Positions 30,659 through 39,120 of a stretch of DNA of 57,096 nt are shown here, piece after piece (position 1 is the first letter of the stretch; the number at the start of each line of letters is the position of its first letter). The position numbers and the translations under genes are program-made. The notes below the pieces were generated by a model. That model was not told the origin of the DNA and ran no database searches. It saw only the letters and a program-made list of their open reading frames with translations. This DNA comes from Cyanobacteria bacterium REEB67 (lineage in GTDB: Bacteria; Cyanobacteriota; Vampirovibrionia; Obscuribacterales; Obscuribacteraceae), in assembly GCA_018971775.1 (NCBI GenBank), contig JAGXAB010000037.1, forward strand, positions 1-57,096, in the 5' to 3' direction.

Positions 30659-32326
30659 TTAGATTTTGGTTATGACAAAGCTATCGACGACCTTGCCTTC
30701 GTAATCGATCTGCGTCAGCTGCAGAGCGGTCGGGCTGAAGTCGGCAACAGTGAAGGAGTGACGATCTCCAAGCAACTTAGCAGTCGAGCGTTGCCAGAGA
30801 GAGGGATTGTCCTGAAGGATCTTCGAGTCCAGCTTCGCGCCACCACCTCCGGTGACAATATAGAGCACGCCATCCGGCTTTGTCTGCGTGACGCCATCAA
30901 ATTTGGTGTCGTAGACAAACTTACCGGAGACATAGCCGGCAAAGTCCATCGCCGCGGGCGTTATGCCGCCGTCGACCGCAAACTTGAGCGGGTGGCTGCG
31001 ATCATACAAATGGGCGTGACCATTGAAGACCACATCGACGCCGCAGCGCTCGAAGATGTCGGCGAGGAAGCGCATGCGCTGCTCGCTTTGATGGTTGATG
31101 TTGGACGTAAATGGGGGATGATGGAAGACGACGATTTTCCACTGTCCGGCGGCAACGGCCTTGAGATCGGCCTCCACCCAATGGCGCAGCTTAGCGTCGG
31201 TCCAGTCCATGTAGACATTGGCGTCGAGCACGAGGAAGTGTGCTACACCATAATCATAGGAGTAATTGGACATGCGCGGATAACGGCCGTCGGCGGCATC
31301 GAGCATCGCTTTGACCGAGCTCTCCCTGCCCCTGAGCGGCGGCTTATTGGCACCAAGAGCAGTGGCATCCGGGCCATTGAGTGGCATCGACCAGAGCTGG
31401 TAATAGGCCATCATGTCCGGATACTCGTCAAAAGTGACGAGCGTCTGCGGGTCGAGCCAACCGACATCATGGTTGCCGCCGCAGCTCAAGACGACGGTGT
31501 CGTCAAAGAGAGTGGCGCCGGTATCGGGGTCGTTCTTGCTCGGCTGATAGACGGCGAAAAACTTGCTCAGATATTCGGAGTAGCGACCATTTTGATAGAC
31601 GACGTCGCCGGTGGAGATGATCAGCTCGGCACCGCGCTTTTGCTCGAGGGACATCTGATAAGCGATGGCGCGCTGCCACTTCGAGCCATTACCCATATCG
31701 CCGAACAGCATCGCCTTGAAAGGCTTACCAAGCGCCGGTCTGGCTCTGGCAGTAGCGTGGTAAACCGGAATGCCGTCGGCAAAAACGGTGTAGACAAAAG
31801 GCTCCCCTGGTTTCAGACCGGTCAGTCTGGCGATGTACTGTACCTGCGAAACGACGCCGACAAGCTCAATTTTGCGGCGCTTGGGCAGGAAGACCGGTCG
31901 ATTGACGTCAGGCGGAAGTGGTATCAGAGGCGCGAGAGGCGCCGGGTCGTCGACGTCAACTGCGACAAAATCGGTCGAGCCGGCCTGGCCCTCGGCCGCA
32001 ACCGGACTGACTTCGACATGCCAGGCTTTGCTGTCGTCGGTCGTATGCCAGATGATCTCCAGGGTTTCGCCCTCTTCCTCTTTCGCGAAAGTAGGGGCAT
32101 CACCAGCCTGGAGCCAGGGTTTGAGAAAGAAAGGGGCATTGGCGGCAGCATCGAACAATGGCGCATGCCAGCTCGGATCTTTGCCGGAATGGATGATAGT
32201 GATTGGCTCGTCCATGGCAGACGGGCTTTTGCCGGCCCTGCGAGCGCGCCACTTCTGCACGAGGACGGAGCCCCGCCAGGCGAAGATGACGGCAAGGACG
32301 AGTAGAGAGATAAGTTTTATTGTCAC
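30659..32326 (-). CDS. Membrane-anchored metallophosphoesterase (purple acid phosphatase-like)
   Basis: 555-aa enzyme with an N-terminal membrane helix (about 4-22, LISLLVLAVIFAW), a beta-sandwich region (about 80-200) like the fibronectin-type domain of purple acid phosphatases, and a binuclear-metal catalytic domain: FGDMG (Asp210), STGDV (Asp241), GGNHD (Asn285, His286), FHHPP (His403) and FNGHAHLYDR (His437 and His439). It probably hydrolyses phosphate esters outside the cytoplasm. The longest frame begins at 32650 inside the next gene; GTG 32326, with GGAGGG five bases upstream and the membrane helix just after, is the better start. The subtilisin-like gene follows 43 bases downstream and could be in the same transcript. 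Confidence 0.9.
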   Translation of the reverse strand: MTIKLISLLVLAVIFAWRGSVLVQKWRARRAGKSPSAMDEPITIIHSGKDPSWHAPLFDAAANAPFFLKPWLQAGDAPTFAKEEEGETLEIIWHTTDDSKAWHVEVSPVAAEGQAGSTDFVAVDVDDPAPLAPLIPLPPDVNRPVFLPKRRKIELVGVVSQVQYIARLTGLKPGEPFVYTVFADGIPVYHATARARPALGKPFKAMLFGDMGNGSKWQRAIAYQMSLEQKRGAELIISTGDVVYQNGRYSEYLSKFFAVYQPSKNDPDTGATLFDDTVVLSCGGNHDVGWLDPQTLVTFDEYPDMMAYYQLWSMPLNGPDATALGANKPPLRGRESSVKAMLDAADGRYPRMSNYSYDYGVAHFLVLDANVYMDWTDAKLRHWVEADLKAVAAGQWKIVVFHHPPFTSNINHQSEQRMRFLADIFERCGVDVVFNGHAHLYDRSHPLKFAVDGGITPAAMDFAGYVSGKFVYDTKFDGVTQTKPDGVLYIVTGGGGAKLDSKILQDNPSLWQRSTAKLLGDRHSFTVADFSPTALQLTQIDYEGKVVDSFVITKI

Positions 32327-32504
32327 AGGTCCCTCCCGGGATGAAGGTTGGGTGACGAGCTGCCAGAGGCTCTTGATCAGGCCTTTGCGGCGCAGATCGC
32401 GAGCAGCCCCTGGCAGCCTCCGTCGATGGGGCGATAGAAAATACACAGACTTGACCCTGGGGGCCTCCGCTACGTGGCCGAGATCGAGAGCTCGAGGCTC
32501 CCGA

Positions 32505-33980
32505 TTAGCTGTTTTGAGAGGGACGGTCGGCACGGTCGCTGTCACCATCCGCGGTGACAGGCACAGGCGGTGCCGGTCTGACGTCCAGATTTTTGACATG
32601 CTCGCCATCCATCGTTTCGATCGTGAAGCGATAATCGAGCAAGTCGACACAGTCGCCGACTTTGACGGGCTCGGGAAGGTAAGTCATGTTGCGGGCCTTG
32701 AGCAGATTGTCACGAACGACGGCGCCAACAGTGAAATTGTCCGTCTCGGAAGTGAGGCGGATATCGAGCACCTTGCGCAGTTCATAAAGGGTGAGCTCGC
32801 CATCGACGCGGTAACAGTTGACGCCTTCCAGTATCTCCACTCCGTCGATAGGCTTATCCCATTCATCGACAATTTCGCCGACGAGCTGCTCGAGCAGATC
32901 TTCTTGAGTGATCAAACCGACCACTTCGCTGGGTTTTTCAGAGTCGAGCACTATAGCCAACTGCAGACGCTGCTTGGCAAACTCTGCAAGCAAATCACTG
33001 GCGAGCATCGCCTCGGAGACGAAGAAGGGCTTGCGAATGAAAGCAGTCAGCTTACCAATCGGCTCTCTGCCATTGACGGCAGGGGTGTTGCTCCTGCTTA
33101 TCTTCAGATCGACACGCAGTTTTTTGCGGAAAAGATCGAGTAATTCGCGCGAGTTGAGAATGCCGACAACAGCCTGACGACCGCCACGGAAGATGGGCAA
33201 CCGACTGTGCCTGGTCTGGGAGATGATTTCGAGAGCGTCGACGAGAGGCATCTCCTCGTTGATGCCATCGACGAGGCTGAGAGGCATCATCACATCGCGC
33301 ACGCTGACACCGCGCAGTTCGAGAACGCGTGAAAGCAGATTAGTCTCGTCCGCAGCCAATTTGCCGGCTTTACGACTATCTTCGATCAAAATTTGCAATT
33401 CGTCGATCGACGGCGATCCATCGGACGTCTTTTGATGTTTGCCTATACCGAACAAGCGCAGAGCCAGGGATGTGACACCGTTGATGATACCAAGCAAAAA
33501 AGCGGTCGAACGACAGAAGACGAAGAACGGCACGGCCAGACGCAGCGCCACTTTTTCGGGGTTATGCAGAGCGAGGAGCTTAGGCAGCTGTTCACCGATG
33601 ATCACATGGACCATGGTAAGCAGCAGGAAGCTGAAGAAAATACCGACGAAGGCCGGCACATGAAGAGCGTCAAGCCAGGGCAGATACTGCGCCACCGTGT
33701 TGACAAGCCATTGTAGACATTCACGAATCGGCTCCTGACCTACGCCGCCAACGGACAGGCCGCTGATCGTGATACCAAGCTGGGCACCGGCCACGGAACG
33801 TTCCATGGACTGCTGCAGAGCGTCGATCGTGCGGGCGCCGATGATTTTTTGCTGGACCATTTCGGAGACTCGACTGCGACGCAGGCGAATCAGCGAATAT
33901 TCAGCAGCAACAAAGAGCCCGTTCAGGGCGATAAACACAAATAGAAGTCCTAGCAAGAGGACTTCGGTATGACTGACCAT
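32505..33980 (-). CDS. CNNM/CorC-HlyC-type membrane protein with CBS domains
   Basis: 491-aa protein of the hemolysin-C/CorC/CNNM group, implicated in magnesium or other divalent-ion transport. A DUF21 transmembrane domain (residues about 1-190, beginning VLLLGLLFVFIALNGLFVAAEYSLIR, with IIGEQLPK as its signature) is followed by a pair of CBS domains (about 215-345, with SVRDVMMPLS and RHSRLPIFRGG) and a C-terminal CorC_HlyC domain (about 385-460, with VDGELTLYELR). Start: the longest frame begins at 34052, but ATG 33980 has AAGGA eight bases upstream and begins just before the first membrane helix. It is transcribed ahead of the metallophosphoesterase (178-base gap). Confidence 0.92.
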   Translation of the reverse strand: MVSHTEVLLLGLLFVFIALNGLFVAAEYSLIRLRRSRVSEMVQQKIIGARTIDALQQSMERSVAGAQLGITISGLSVGGVGQEPIRECLQWLVNTVAQYLPWLDALHVPAFVGIFFSFLLLTMVHVIIGEQLPKLLALHNPEKVALRLAVPFFVFCRSTAFLLGIINGVTSLALRLFGIGKHQKTSDGSPSIDELQILIEDSRKAGKLAADETNLLSRVLELRGVSVRDVMMPLSLVDGINEEMPLVDALEIISQTRHSRLPIFRGGRQAVVGILNSRELLDLFRKKLRVDLKISRSNTPAVNGREPIGKLTAFIRKPFFVSEAMLASDLLAEFAKQRLQLAIVLDSEKPSEVVGLITQEDLLEQLVGEIVDEWDKPIDGVEILEGVNCYRVDGELTLYELRKVLDIRLTSETDNFTVGAVVRDNLLKARNMTYLPEPVKVGDCVDLLDYRFTIETMDGEHVKNLDVRPAPPVPVTADGDSDRADRPSQNS

Positions 33981-34413
33981 TTGGGATTCCTTGAAAAAGC
34001 GCAACGACATGAAGACCGCTGCACCACGAACGCGCCCGTAAGGACTCGCCATGGTTTAAAGACAGTGATGAGATCAGATTTTGGAGGTGGTGGTGGTCTT
34101 TCTATACAAAAAAGAAAAACAAAAGATATGACCCTGAGAATAGTAAGCTTTTGACCTCTACTCAACGTCTCAGTGCTTATTTGGTTTTCAGAATCAAAGT
34201 AATCCTGACGAGCACTGTTGCCCAACTAACACAGCTTGGCAACAGGAGCGCAAACTGGTCACTGGCCCAACTCACTACTGCAAGCTTTTGTGAAGCAAGC
34301 AAGAGGAGCACCAGCGGCAGCGAAGCGACATAGCGGCAGGGCAACACCCGCAAGCTCGCGCAAACACTTGTCAACGGCAATCGACCCGATTAGCGCCTTG
34401 TTATACTCTTGCT
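33981..34413 (+). other. Divergent region with possible leaderless promoter for HDAC copy 3
   Basis: 433 bases between two divergent genes. A TATACT hexamer at 34402-34407 stands only seven bases before ATG 34414, and no ribosome binding site precedes that ATG, so a leaderless transcript is possible; the -35 candidate (TCGACC, 34381-34386, 15 bp spacer) is weak. An imperfect repeat GTTGCC...GGCAAC is near 34216-34243. No gene is seen. Confidence 0.4.
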
Positions 34414-35379
34414 ATGGAAACCAATCTAGTCTTTTCACCGGCCTACAATACCGACCTGCCAGCCTTCGGACTGGATAAGCCCTTTGCCCTCGATCGCGGT
34501 GAAATGGTCCTGGCCAGGCTGGCCAGGGATCTCGGCCGGACACTGCCCTACGAAACGCCGCTGCCGCTGACTATGGAGCAGGTGGCGACGGTGCACACGG
34601 CCGCCTATCTGGAAAGTCTGAAAGATGCCGCCACCTGGCTCAATATTTTCGAATTGAAAGACGGCGAGCACAAAAGTGCCACGGCGACAAAACCGTTGCC
34701 CGAAATGATCGACGACTTCCTCCTCAAATCGGGAGGCACCCTGCTCGCAGCGCGAAAAGCCCTCAAGATGGGTCTGGCAGCCAATCTCGGTGGCGGCTAT
34801 CACCATGCGTTTCCGGACACCGGTCGTGGTTTTTGCGTAATCAATGATATTGCCATCGCTATCACCTGCCTGAAATCAGAAAAGTTGATCAAAAAAGTAC
34901 TGGTCGTCGACGTCGACTTTCATCAGGGAGACGGCACAGCCACGGCTTTTGCCGGCGATGCCGATGTCTTCACCCTGTCAATCCACTCGGAGGAAGGTTG
35001 GCCCGAGGTCAAGCAAAAAAGTAGCCTCGACGTAGGCGTCCTAGAAAAGGACAAGGGACGTTATCTCGAACTGCTGAAAGCGGCTCTGGACGAAGCCCTG
35101 CAAAAGTTTGCACCGGATATGGTGATTTTCGTCGCCGGCAGCGACGCCTACGAAAAGGACATTTTGCCCGGTACACGCTATTTGCGCCTACCCCTCGCCG
35201 TTTTACAGGAGCGCGATCGATACATCATCGACACCTTCGCCGACCGCGAAATACCGCTCGCCATGGTCTTCGCCGGCGGATACGGCCCAGACGTTTGGGA
35301 AGTACACTACCACGCCGTACGCAGACTGCTCGAACGCAGTGGCACCATGTTCGATACTAAAACCGAGGCGGCCGTTTAG
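34414..35379 (+). CDS. Histone-deacetylase-like amidohydrolase, copy 3
   Basis: 321-aa paralog of 141-1112 and 5527-6501 with all catalytic residues of the zinc amidohydrolase fold: H130-H131 in GGGYHHAF, D168 and H170 in VDVDFHQGDG, D244 in VAGSDAYE, Tyr290 in FAGGYG. Length and the SIHSEEGWP segment match copy 2. It is likely a cytoplasmic lysine or small-amide deacylase. No ribosome binding site precedes ATG 34414; a TATACT hexamer seven bases upstream suggests a leaderless mRNA. Its stop and the stop of the convergent four-repeat gene are one base apart, so the 3' ends must overlap. Confidence 0.9.
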   Translation: METNLVFSPAYNTDLPAFGLDKPFALDRGEMVLARLARDLGRTLPYETPLPLTMEQVATVHTAAYLESLKDAATWLNIFELKDGEHKSATATKPLPEMIDDFLLKSGGTLLAARKALKMGLAANLGGGYHHAFPDTGRGFCVINDIAIAITCLKSEKLIKKVLVVDVDFHQGDGTATAFAGDADVFTLSIHSEEGWPEVKQKSSLDVGVLEKDKGRYLELLKAALDEALQKFAPDMVIFVAGSDAYEKDILPGTRYLRLPLAVLQERDRYIIDTFADREIPLAMVFAGGYGPDVWEVHYHAVRRLLERSGTMFDTKTEAAV

Positions 35380-35380
35380 T

Positions 35381-36604
35381 TTAAAGGGTCGAGAGCAGAT
35401 CCGACTGGATGTCGATACGCTTGAGCTCGGCCCAGTTGACTCGACCGAACATCTCGAGCTCATGGCCGGGATGTCTGGCACAGTAATTGACGACGAAAGC
35501 AGCTTTCGCCTCGGTCAGTTCGCTACGGTGCATTTTTTCCAGACAAACAAGGCCGATGCGGAAATGCACCGGATGTATGAAACCGCGCGCAAGCATGGCT
35601 TCGGCGACGGTGTCTTCGAAATCGATGATCTGGCAAGCGACTTCTCTTGTTACCTTCTCCGAGACGAGACCGGCAGCTTTCAAAAGCTTGAAGACCATAT
35701 CGAGTGTCTTCGATTCACTGATGATCTGCTCAAGGGGAGCTTTCAGACGTCCTACTAGCTTAATAAGCTTGACGGCGCGACGATAGGTGATGACCCGATT
35801 CAAGATCATCTCCTGCAATTGCAGGGCAGCGCCCAGTTGCAATTCGCTCAGGTGGCCCTGCGAAAGCATGACGCGACCGATGTTATTGTCTTCTTCGTTA
35901 CCGATTTCGCAAGCCATCAAGACGACCTGGGGACTGACCAGGCCGGCGGCGATCAAAAATTCACCGATGCGCGGCTGTCCTTTCGACAAACGCAAAAGCA
36001 TGCCGTTGTCGCTGTGGTCGCCGATCACTTCGCGCAGACTGACATTGCGCTCGTGCATCTCCTTTAAAAATTGAATCGCCTGGGGAAAGTCGATTTTACG
36101 ATCACGCATCATAATTTGTAGATTGAGAGCGCCTTCCAGAGTTTTGGGTGTGATCAAGCGGAGCATGATCATGGCACCGCCAAGGGTGCATTCGTGACGC
36201 TGAGCTTCGCGATTGGCCTGGGCCAATTTTTCAGCGTTAGCCACACCGGCGGCGAGCATGAGCTTACCGAGGCGACTGGTCGGATTGTCACCATTGCGAC
36301 TGAGGCCGTTCAAGCGAAAAGCTTCATTGATGTCGACTTTGTTGAGATGCGAAAAACGCAGCAGATCTTTAGCCAGAGCCTTATCGATCGTGCCGGCCCT
36401 TAGAAGGGCCTGGACTTCGACGCCGCAATTGATATCATGATCATCGATCCAGCCCGTCATCACGAGCACGCGTCCAATCGGGAAGGAGGTACGCTTGGCG
36501 ATCGACAGCCCTTCGGCGATGGCCGAGTGATCGATGATGCCGGTATCGGCAAAGAGCTCTCCAAGGCGATAGAGCTTGTCCCGGTGCTGTTTGATGGGGT
36601 CCAT
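35381..36604 (-). CDS. Four-repeat protein sharing a module with the Ser/Thr kinase tail
   Basis: 407-aa soluble protein made almost entirely of four tandem repeats of about 85-90 residues (13-100, 111-198, 212-296, 303-388). Each begins with a pattern like RLGELFADTGII, RLGKLMLAAGVA, RIGEFLIAAGLV or VFKLLKAAGLV, followed after about 25 residues by a second Gly motif (IGRVLVMTGWI, IGRVMLSQGHL) and a helix with Gln (LNLQ, LQLQ). The pattern resembles the N-terminal MshEN/T2SSE_N domain of secretion ATPases, some of which bind cyclic di-GMP via RLGxxL motifs; this is a resemblance only. The kinase at 27647-29650 carries the same unit in its tail. Start ATG 36604 has GAGGA upstream. Function is unknown, possibly adaptor or ligand sensing. 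Confidence 0.8.
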   Translation of the reverse strand: MDPIKQHRDKLYRLGELFADTGIIDHSAIAEGLSIAKRTSFPIGRVLVMTGWIDDHDINCGVEVQALLRAGTIDKALAKDLLRFSHLNKVDINEAFRLNGLSRNGDNPTSRLGKLMLAAGVANAEKLAQANREAQRHECTLGGAMIMLRLITPKTLEGALNLQIMMRDRKIDFPQAIQFLKEMHERNVSLREVIGDHSDNGMLLRLSKGQPRIGEFLIAAGLVSPQVVLMACEIGNEEDNNIGRVMLSQGHLSELQLGAALQLQEMILNRVITYRRAVKLIKLVGRLKAPLEQIISESKTLDMVFKLLKAAGLVSEKVTREVACQIIDFEDTVAEAMLARGFIHPVHFRIGLVCLEKMHRSELTEAKAAFVVNYCARHPGHELEMFGRVNWAELKRIDIQSDLLSTL

Positions 36605-36919
36605 AACACATTCCTCAAGACCGAGTGTAGGCGCCGAAAAACGCCCGCACGGCTAGTAAAGTGATGCCTTGACCAATTAATGGCTGGTGGCGGCAACCAG
36701 TCTTCCGACTATGTTGTGCCCGCAAACTGACATTAACAAGCTGGCCGACACAAACGATATGCGTAAAAAGAACGCTCGTCTGCGCCAATTTAGTAAGGTG
36801 GACAAAAGGAGGCAAGTGCCTCAACGTCAAAGGTAAGCCCGATCCGAACACCTGTCAAGCAGATTTAATCTGCTCGAACCGGCTTTTCATGGACACTGGG
36901 TTAAATTTGAACCATATTT
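36605..36919. other. Intergenic region, nothing identified
   Basis: 315 bases between the acyltransferase stop and the start of the four-repeat gene, both on the minus strand. It should carry the promoter of 35381-36604. I see no gene, hairpin with T tract or clear promoter. Confidence 0.5.
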
Positions 36920-38110
36920 TCACCCGGCCCGGAATCGTTCCTTGGCCGCCAGACTCGGCGCCTCGATAAATCGCCAGGACAATCGCGCCAGACAATAAGT
37001 AAGAGCCAGACCCAATGGCCAACTGATCAAAATGAAGACGAGACGCGAGCTTATGTGCAACTGATTGCGGGCGACGAAAACAAGACTGTATATGACCAGG
37101 AAATGAAACATATAAAGCCCGTAGGTGAGTTTGCCGACATGACGCAAAAAAGGCAGGGCAAAAAACGCCCTGAGCCCCTTATTGCTCAAGGTGGCGAGGA
37201 CCAGGCAAGTAAAGCCGAGGGCGATGGTCGTCATCACCCAGACGATCGAAATATCGCTTGCTTCGATATAAGGCACAAAAGCAACCGGTGCGAGCAGGAC
37301 CGCCGCAGAAGCGATTAATCCGACCTGGGCCACCCCGGATGACTTCAGCTTTTCCGCCCCAACGTCCCAGACAAAAGCGGCGATTGCACCATATACGATG
37401 GCATCGCAATGACTGAGACTGTTGAGATAATAGGCCAGATAGTTTTTGGCGTCGACGGTCCAGAGATAGTAGCGCAGTGAAGGCGCGGCTACCGCCATCA
37501 AGCCAAGCAGGAGGAGCAGAAGCCTCCTCTCCCTCAGACCTTTCATAGCGCTGCCCCAGACGATATAAAACTGCTCCTCGATACAAAGGCTCCACATCGG
37601 ATTGAGAAGATGCAAGACGACCCCTTGACCGATTACGGCGAAATTGCCGACAAAAAAAGCGAAGGCTGCCAGTTGGGTCACCGCCTTAACTTCGCTGAGG
37701 GCGCTGCCGGTATAGGAGGGGCTGAGGCAAAGTGCAAGCGTGGCAACGATGGCCAGATAGAAAAAATAAAGAGGCCAGATGCGCAATGCACGTCTGGCAA
37801 AAAACTTGGGCAGTGAAATCGTCTCGGTGGCGCCGCGCTCACGCAAGAGTAGCGATGTAATCAAAAAAGCACTGAGAACAAAGAAGAGATCGACTCCGAT
37901 CCAGCCCCAATTGTGAACGCGCTGATCGAGATAATAGATGACTTTGTAGAGTGGGTTGTTGCCAGCCGTATCGCGCCAGAAAAGACCAATGGTGTGGTGG
38001 TAATAAACAAGGATGAAAGCAAGGCTGCGCAGACCGTCGAGCTCCGGCAACCAGAAGGTTTTTTCCTTCTTTTCTGTTATATGCGCTTGTGGGTTTTCCG
38101 GTTCTATCAC
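36920..38110 (-). CDS. Acyltransferase 3 family membrane protein
   Basis: 396-aa integral membrane enzyme of the acyltransferase 3 (OafA/NodX-type) family, which transfers acetyl or other acyl groups to carbohydrates or surface polymers. The first helix contains the catalytic region LDGLRSLAFILVYYHH (His38/His39), then GVDLFFVLSAFLITSLLLRER and a FFARRALRIWPLYF segment; the family's SGFLI appears as SAFLI. About ten membrane helices follow. The N terminus is polar. Start is GTG 38108-38110 with AGGA eight bases upstream. Downstream neighbour on the same strand is the four-repeat protein, 315 bases away. Acceptor is unknown; no polysaccharide genes are nearby. Confidence 0.9.
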   Translation of the reverse strand: MIEPENPQAHITEKKEKTFWLPELDGLRSLAFILVYYHHTIGLFWRDTAGNNPLYKVIYYLDQRVHNWGWIGVDLFFVLSAFLITSLLLRERGATETISLPKFFARRALRIWPLYFFYLAIVATLALCLSPSYTGSALSEVKAVTQLAAFAFFVGNFAVIGQGVVLHLLNPMWSLCIEEQFYIVWGSAMKGLRERRLLLLLLGLMAVAAPSLRYYLWTVDAKNYLAYYLNSLSHCDAIVYGAIAAFVWDVGAEKLKSSGVAQVGLIASAAVLLAPVAFVPYIEASDISIVWVMTTIALGFTCLVLATLSNKGLRAFFALPFLRHVGKLTYGLYMFHFLVIYSLVFVARNQLHISSRLVFILISWPLGLALTYCLARLSWRFIEAPSLAAKERFRAG

Positions 38111-38193
38111 CGCTAGATCCTACCATTAGCGGTCTGAGGACAGCCGAGCGCGCATGGATAGCCACAACTGGTGGCTCTTCTGCTCGCTGAACG

Positions 38194-38519
38194 TTGTTCG
38201 ATATTTCTCAAGAAGTGCCATGATTAGCGCATCCGACCCTGAAAATGTATCGAACAAAGCCAAAAACAGGGGCCTAAAAAACGCGTTTTTATCGAACAAC
38301 GGCAAAAAAGGGGTACCGAAAAGGCCATTTTTATCGAACCACGCCTGCGACCAGTACTTAATGAGCGCAGCGAATGATCTCGCACAGAAATTTGAAACGG
38401 ATGACCTGACGCCATAATTGGATAACCTGAGCACTTTTGCAGGGGCGTTTCAGGCTTTGTTCGATACTTTTTTCAGTAAAGATGGCCACCGGCTGGGGAC
38501 TCAGTGGTTTATCGAACAA
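38194..38519. repeat. Array of six TATCGAACAA motifs in both orientations
   Basis: The decamer TATCGAACAA occurs at 38248-38257, 38290-38299 and 38510-38519, with one change at 38332-38341 (TATCGAACCA), and inverted (TTGTTCGATA) at 38194-38203 and 38457-38466. The three central copies are exactly 42 bp apart and their intervening sequences are alike (T-rich before, AAAAA-containing after). The 588-bp region lies between the acyltransferase and small-protein genes; no other gene is supported. Ordinary chance cannot explain this. It may be a multi-site operator, or a dispersed repeat family. Confidence 0.75.
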
Positions 38520-38698
38520 AATCCGTAAAACAAATACCCAGGCAGGGAACGACGACGACGGCAGAATCCCTAAAATACTACTAAACAATATAGCACTAAA
38601 AATTAAAAAAAATAGCGGCAAAACCCAGGGCTGCAGAGCAGTCTGAGAATTGCCGCCATTGAAAAAGACAGTTACCTTGCACCAGATTGAGGACCAGC

Positions 38699-39082
38699 TC
38701 AGTCGGCAAGCGACTGGAGCTGGGCGATGGCTTCATCCTCGTTGCCTGTTTCGGCAAACTTGTCGAGGATTTCGAGACGCAGGGCACGAGCCGCTTTTGC
38801 GTCGCGTTTGGCTATGGCGATAGCGGCGTCGTGCTCGCGCTCGGAAGCGGCGAGGTTCTCACGCAGAGCGCGTTGGGCTTGATTGATCAGTTCCTGCAGC
38901 TCGGCCATTCGCTGGCTGTGAGCACGCTGGATCTTGAGGCGAGACTCGAGATGAGCCGCATTCGCCTGCCGACTGGCAGCAGCAAATTCGCCCTCGGATT
39001 TATCCGCGGCGGCACGCGCTGCGGCAGCATAGCGAGAGCTGATCATCACCTTTCGCGGCGACTTGGAATTGTTCGCAGACAT
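38699..39082 (-). CDS. Small coiled-coil protein, 127 aa
   Basis: A highly helical Ala/Arg/Glu-rich protein with heptad-like spacing through most of its length (residues about 20-120), consistent with a coiled coil; it has a short basic N terminus. There is no signal peptide or membrane segment. Function is unknown. Start is ATG 39080-39082 with AAAGGA about nine bases upstream. It follows the membrane protein gene at 39121-40440 by 38 bases on the same strand and is probably co-transcribed with it. Confidence 0.7.
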   Translation of the reverse strand: MSANNSKSPRKVMISSRYAAAARAAADKSEGEFAAASRQANAAHLESRLKIQRAHSQRMAELQELINQAQRALRENLAASEREHDAAIAIAKRDAKAARALRLEILDKFAETGNEDEAIAQLQSLAD

Positions 39083-39120
39083 GGACTCAGTCCTTTGTAT
39101 CGGAGGAAAATTAACGCCTT

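Noticed and set aside
38126..38434. Open frames on both strands in the repeat array
   Set aside because: Both are open because the repeats lack stops; only 14-residue repeats are seen and no ribosome binding site or family supports either. A repeat-peptide gene cannot be fully excluded, so this is noted in findings.
38194..38519. CRISPR array
   Set aside because: Only about 10 bp is conserved per unit, orientation changes, and the units between are alike; no cas gene is near.
38194..38519. LexA-type SOS boxes
   Set aside because: CGAAC occurs in each motif, but the inverted partner GTTCG at the proper short spacing is missing.
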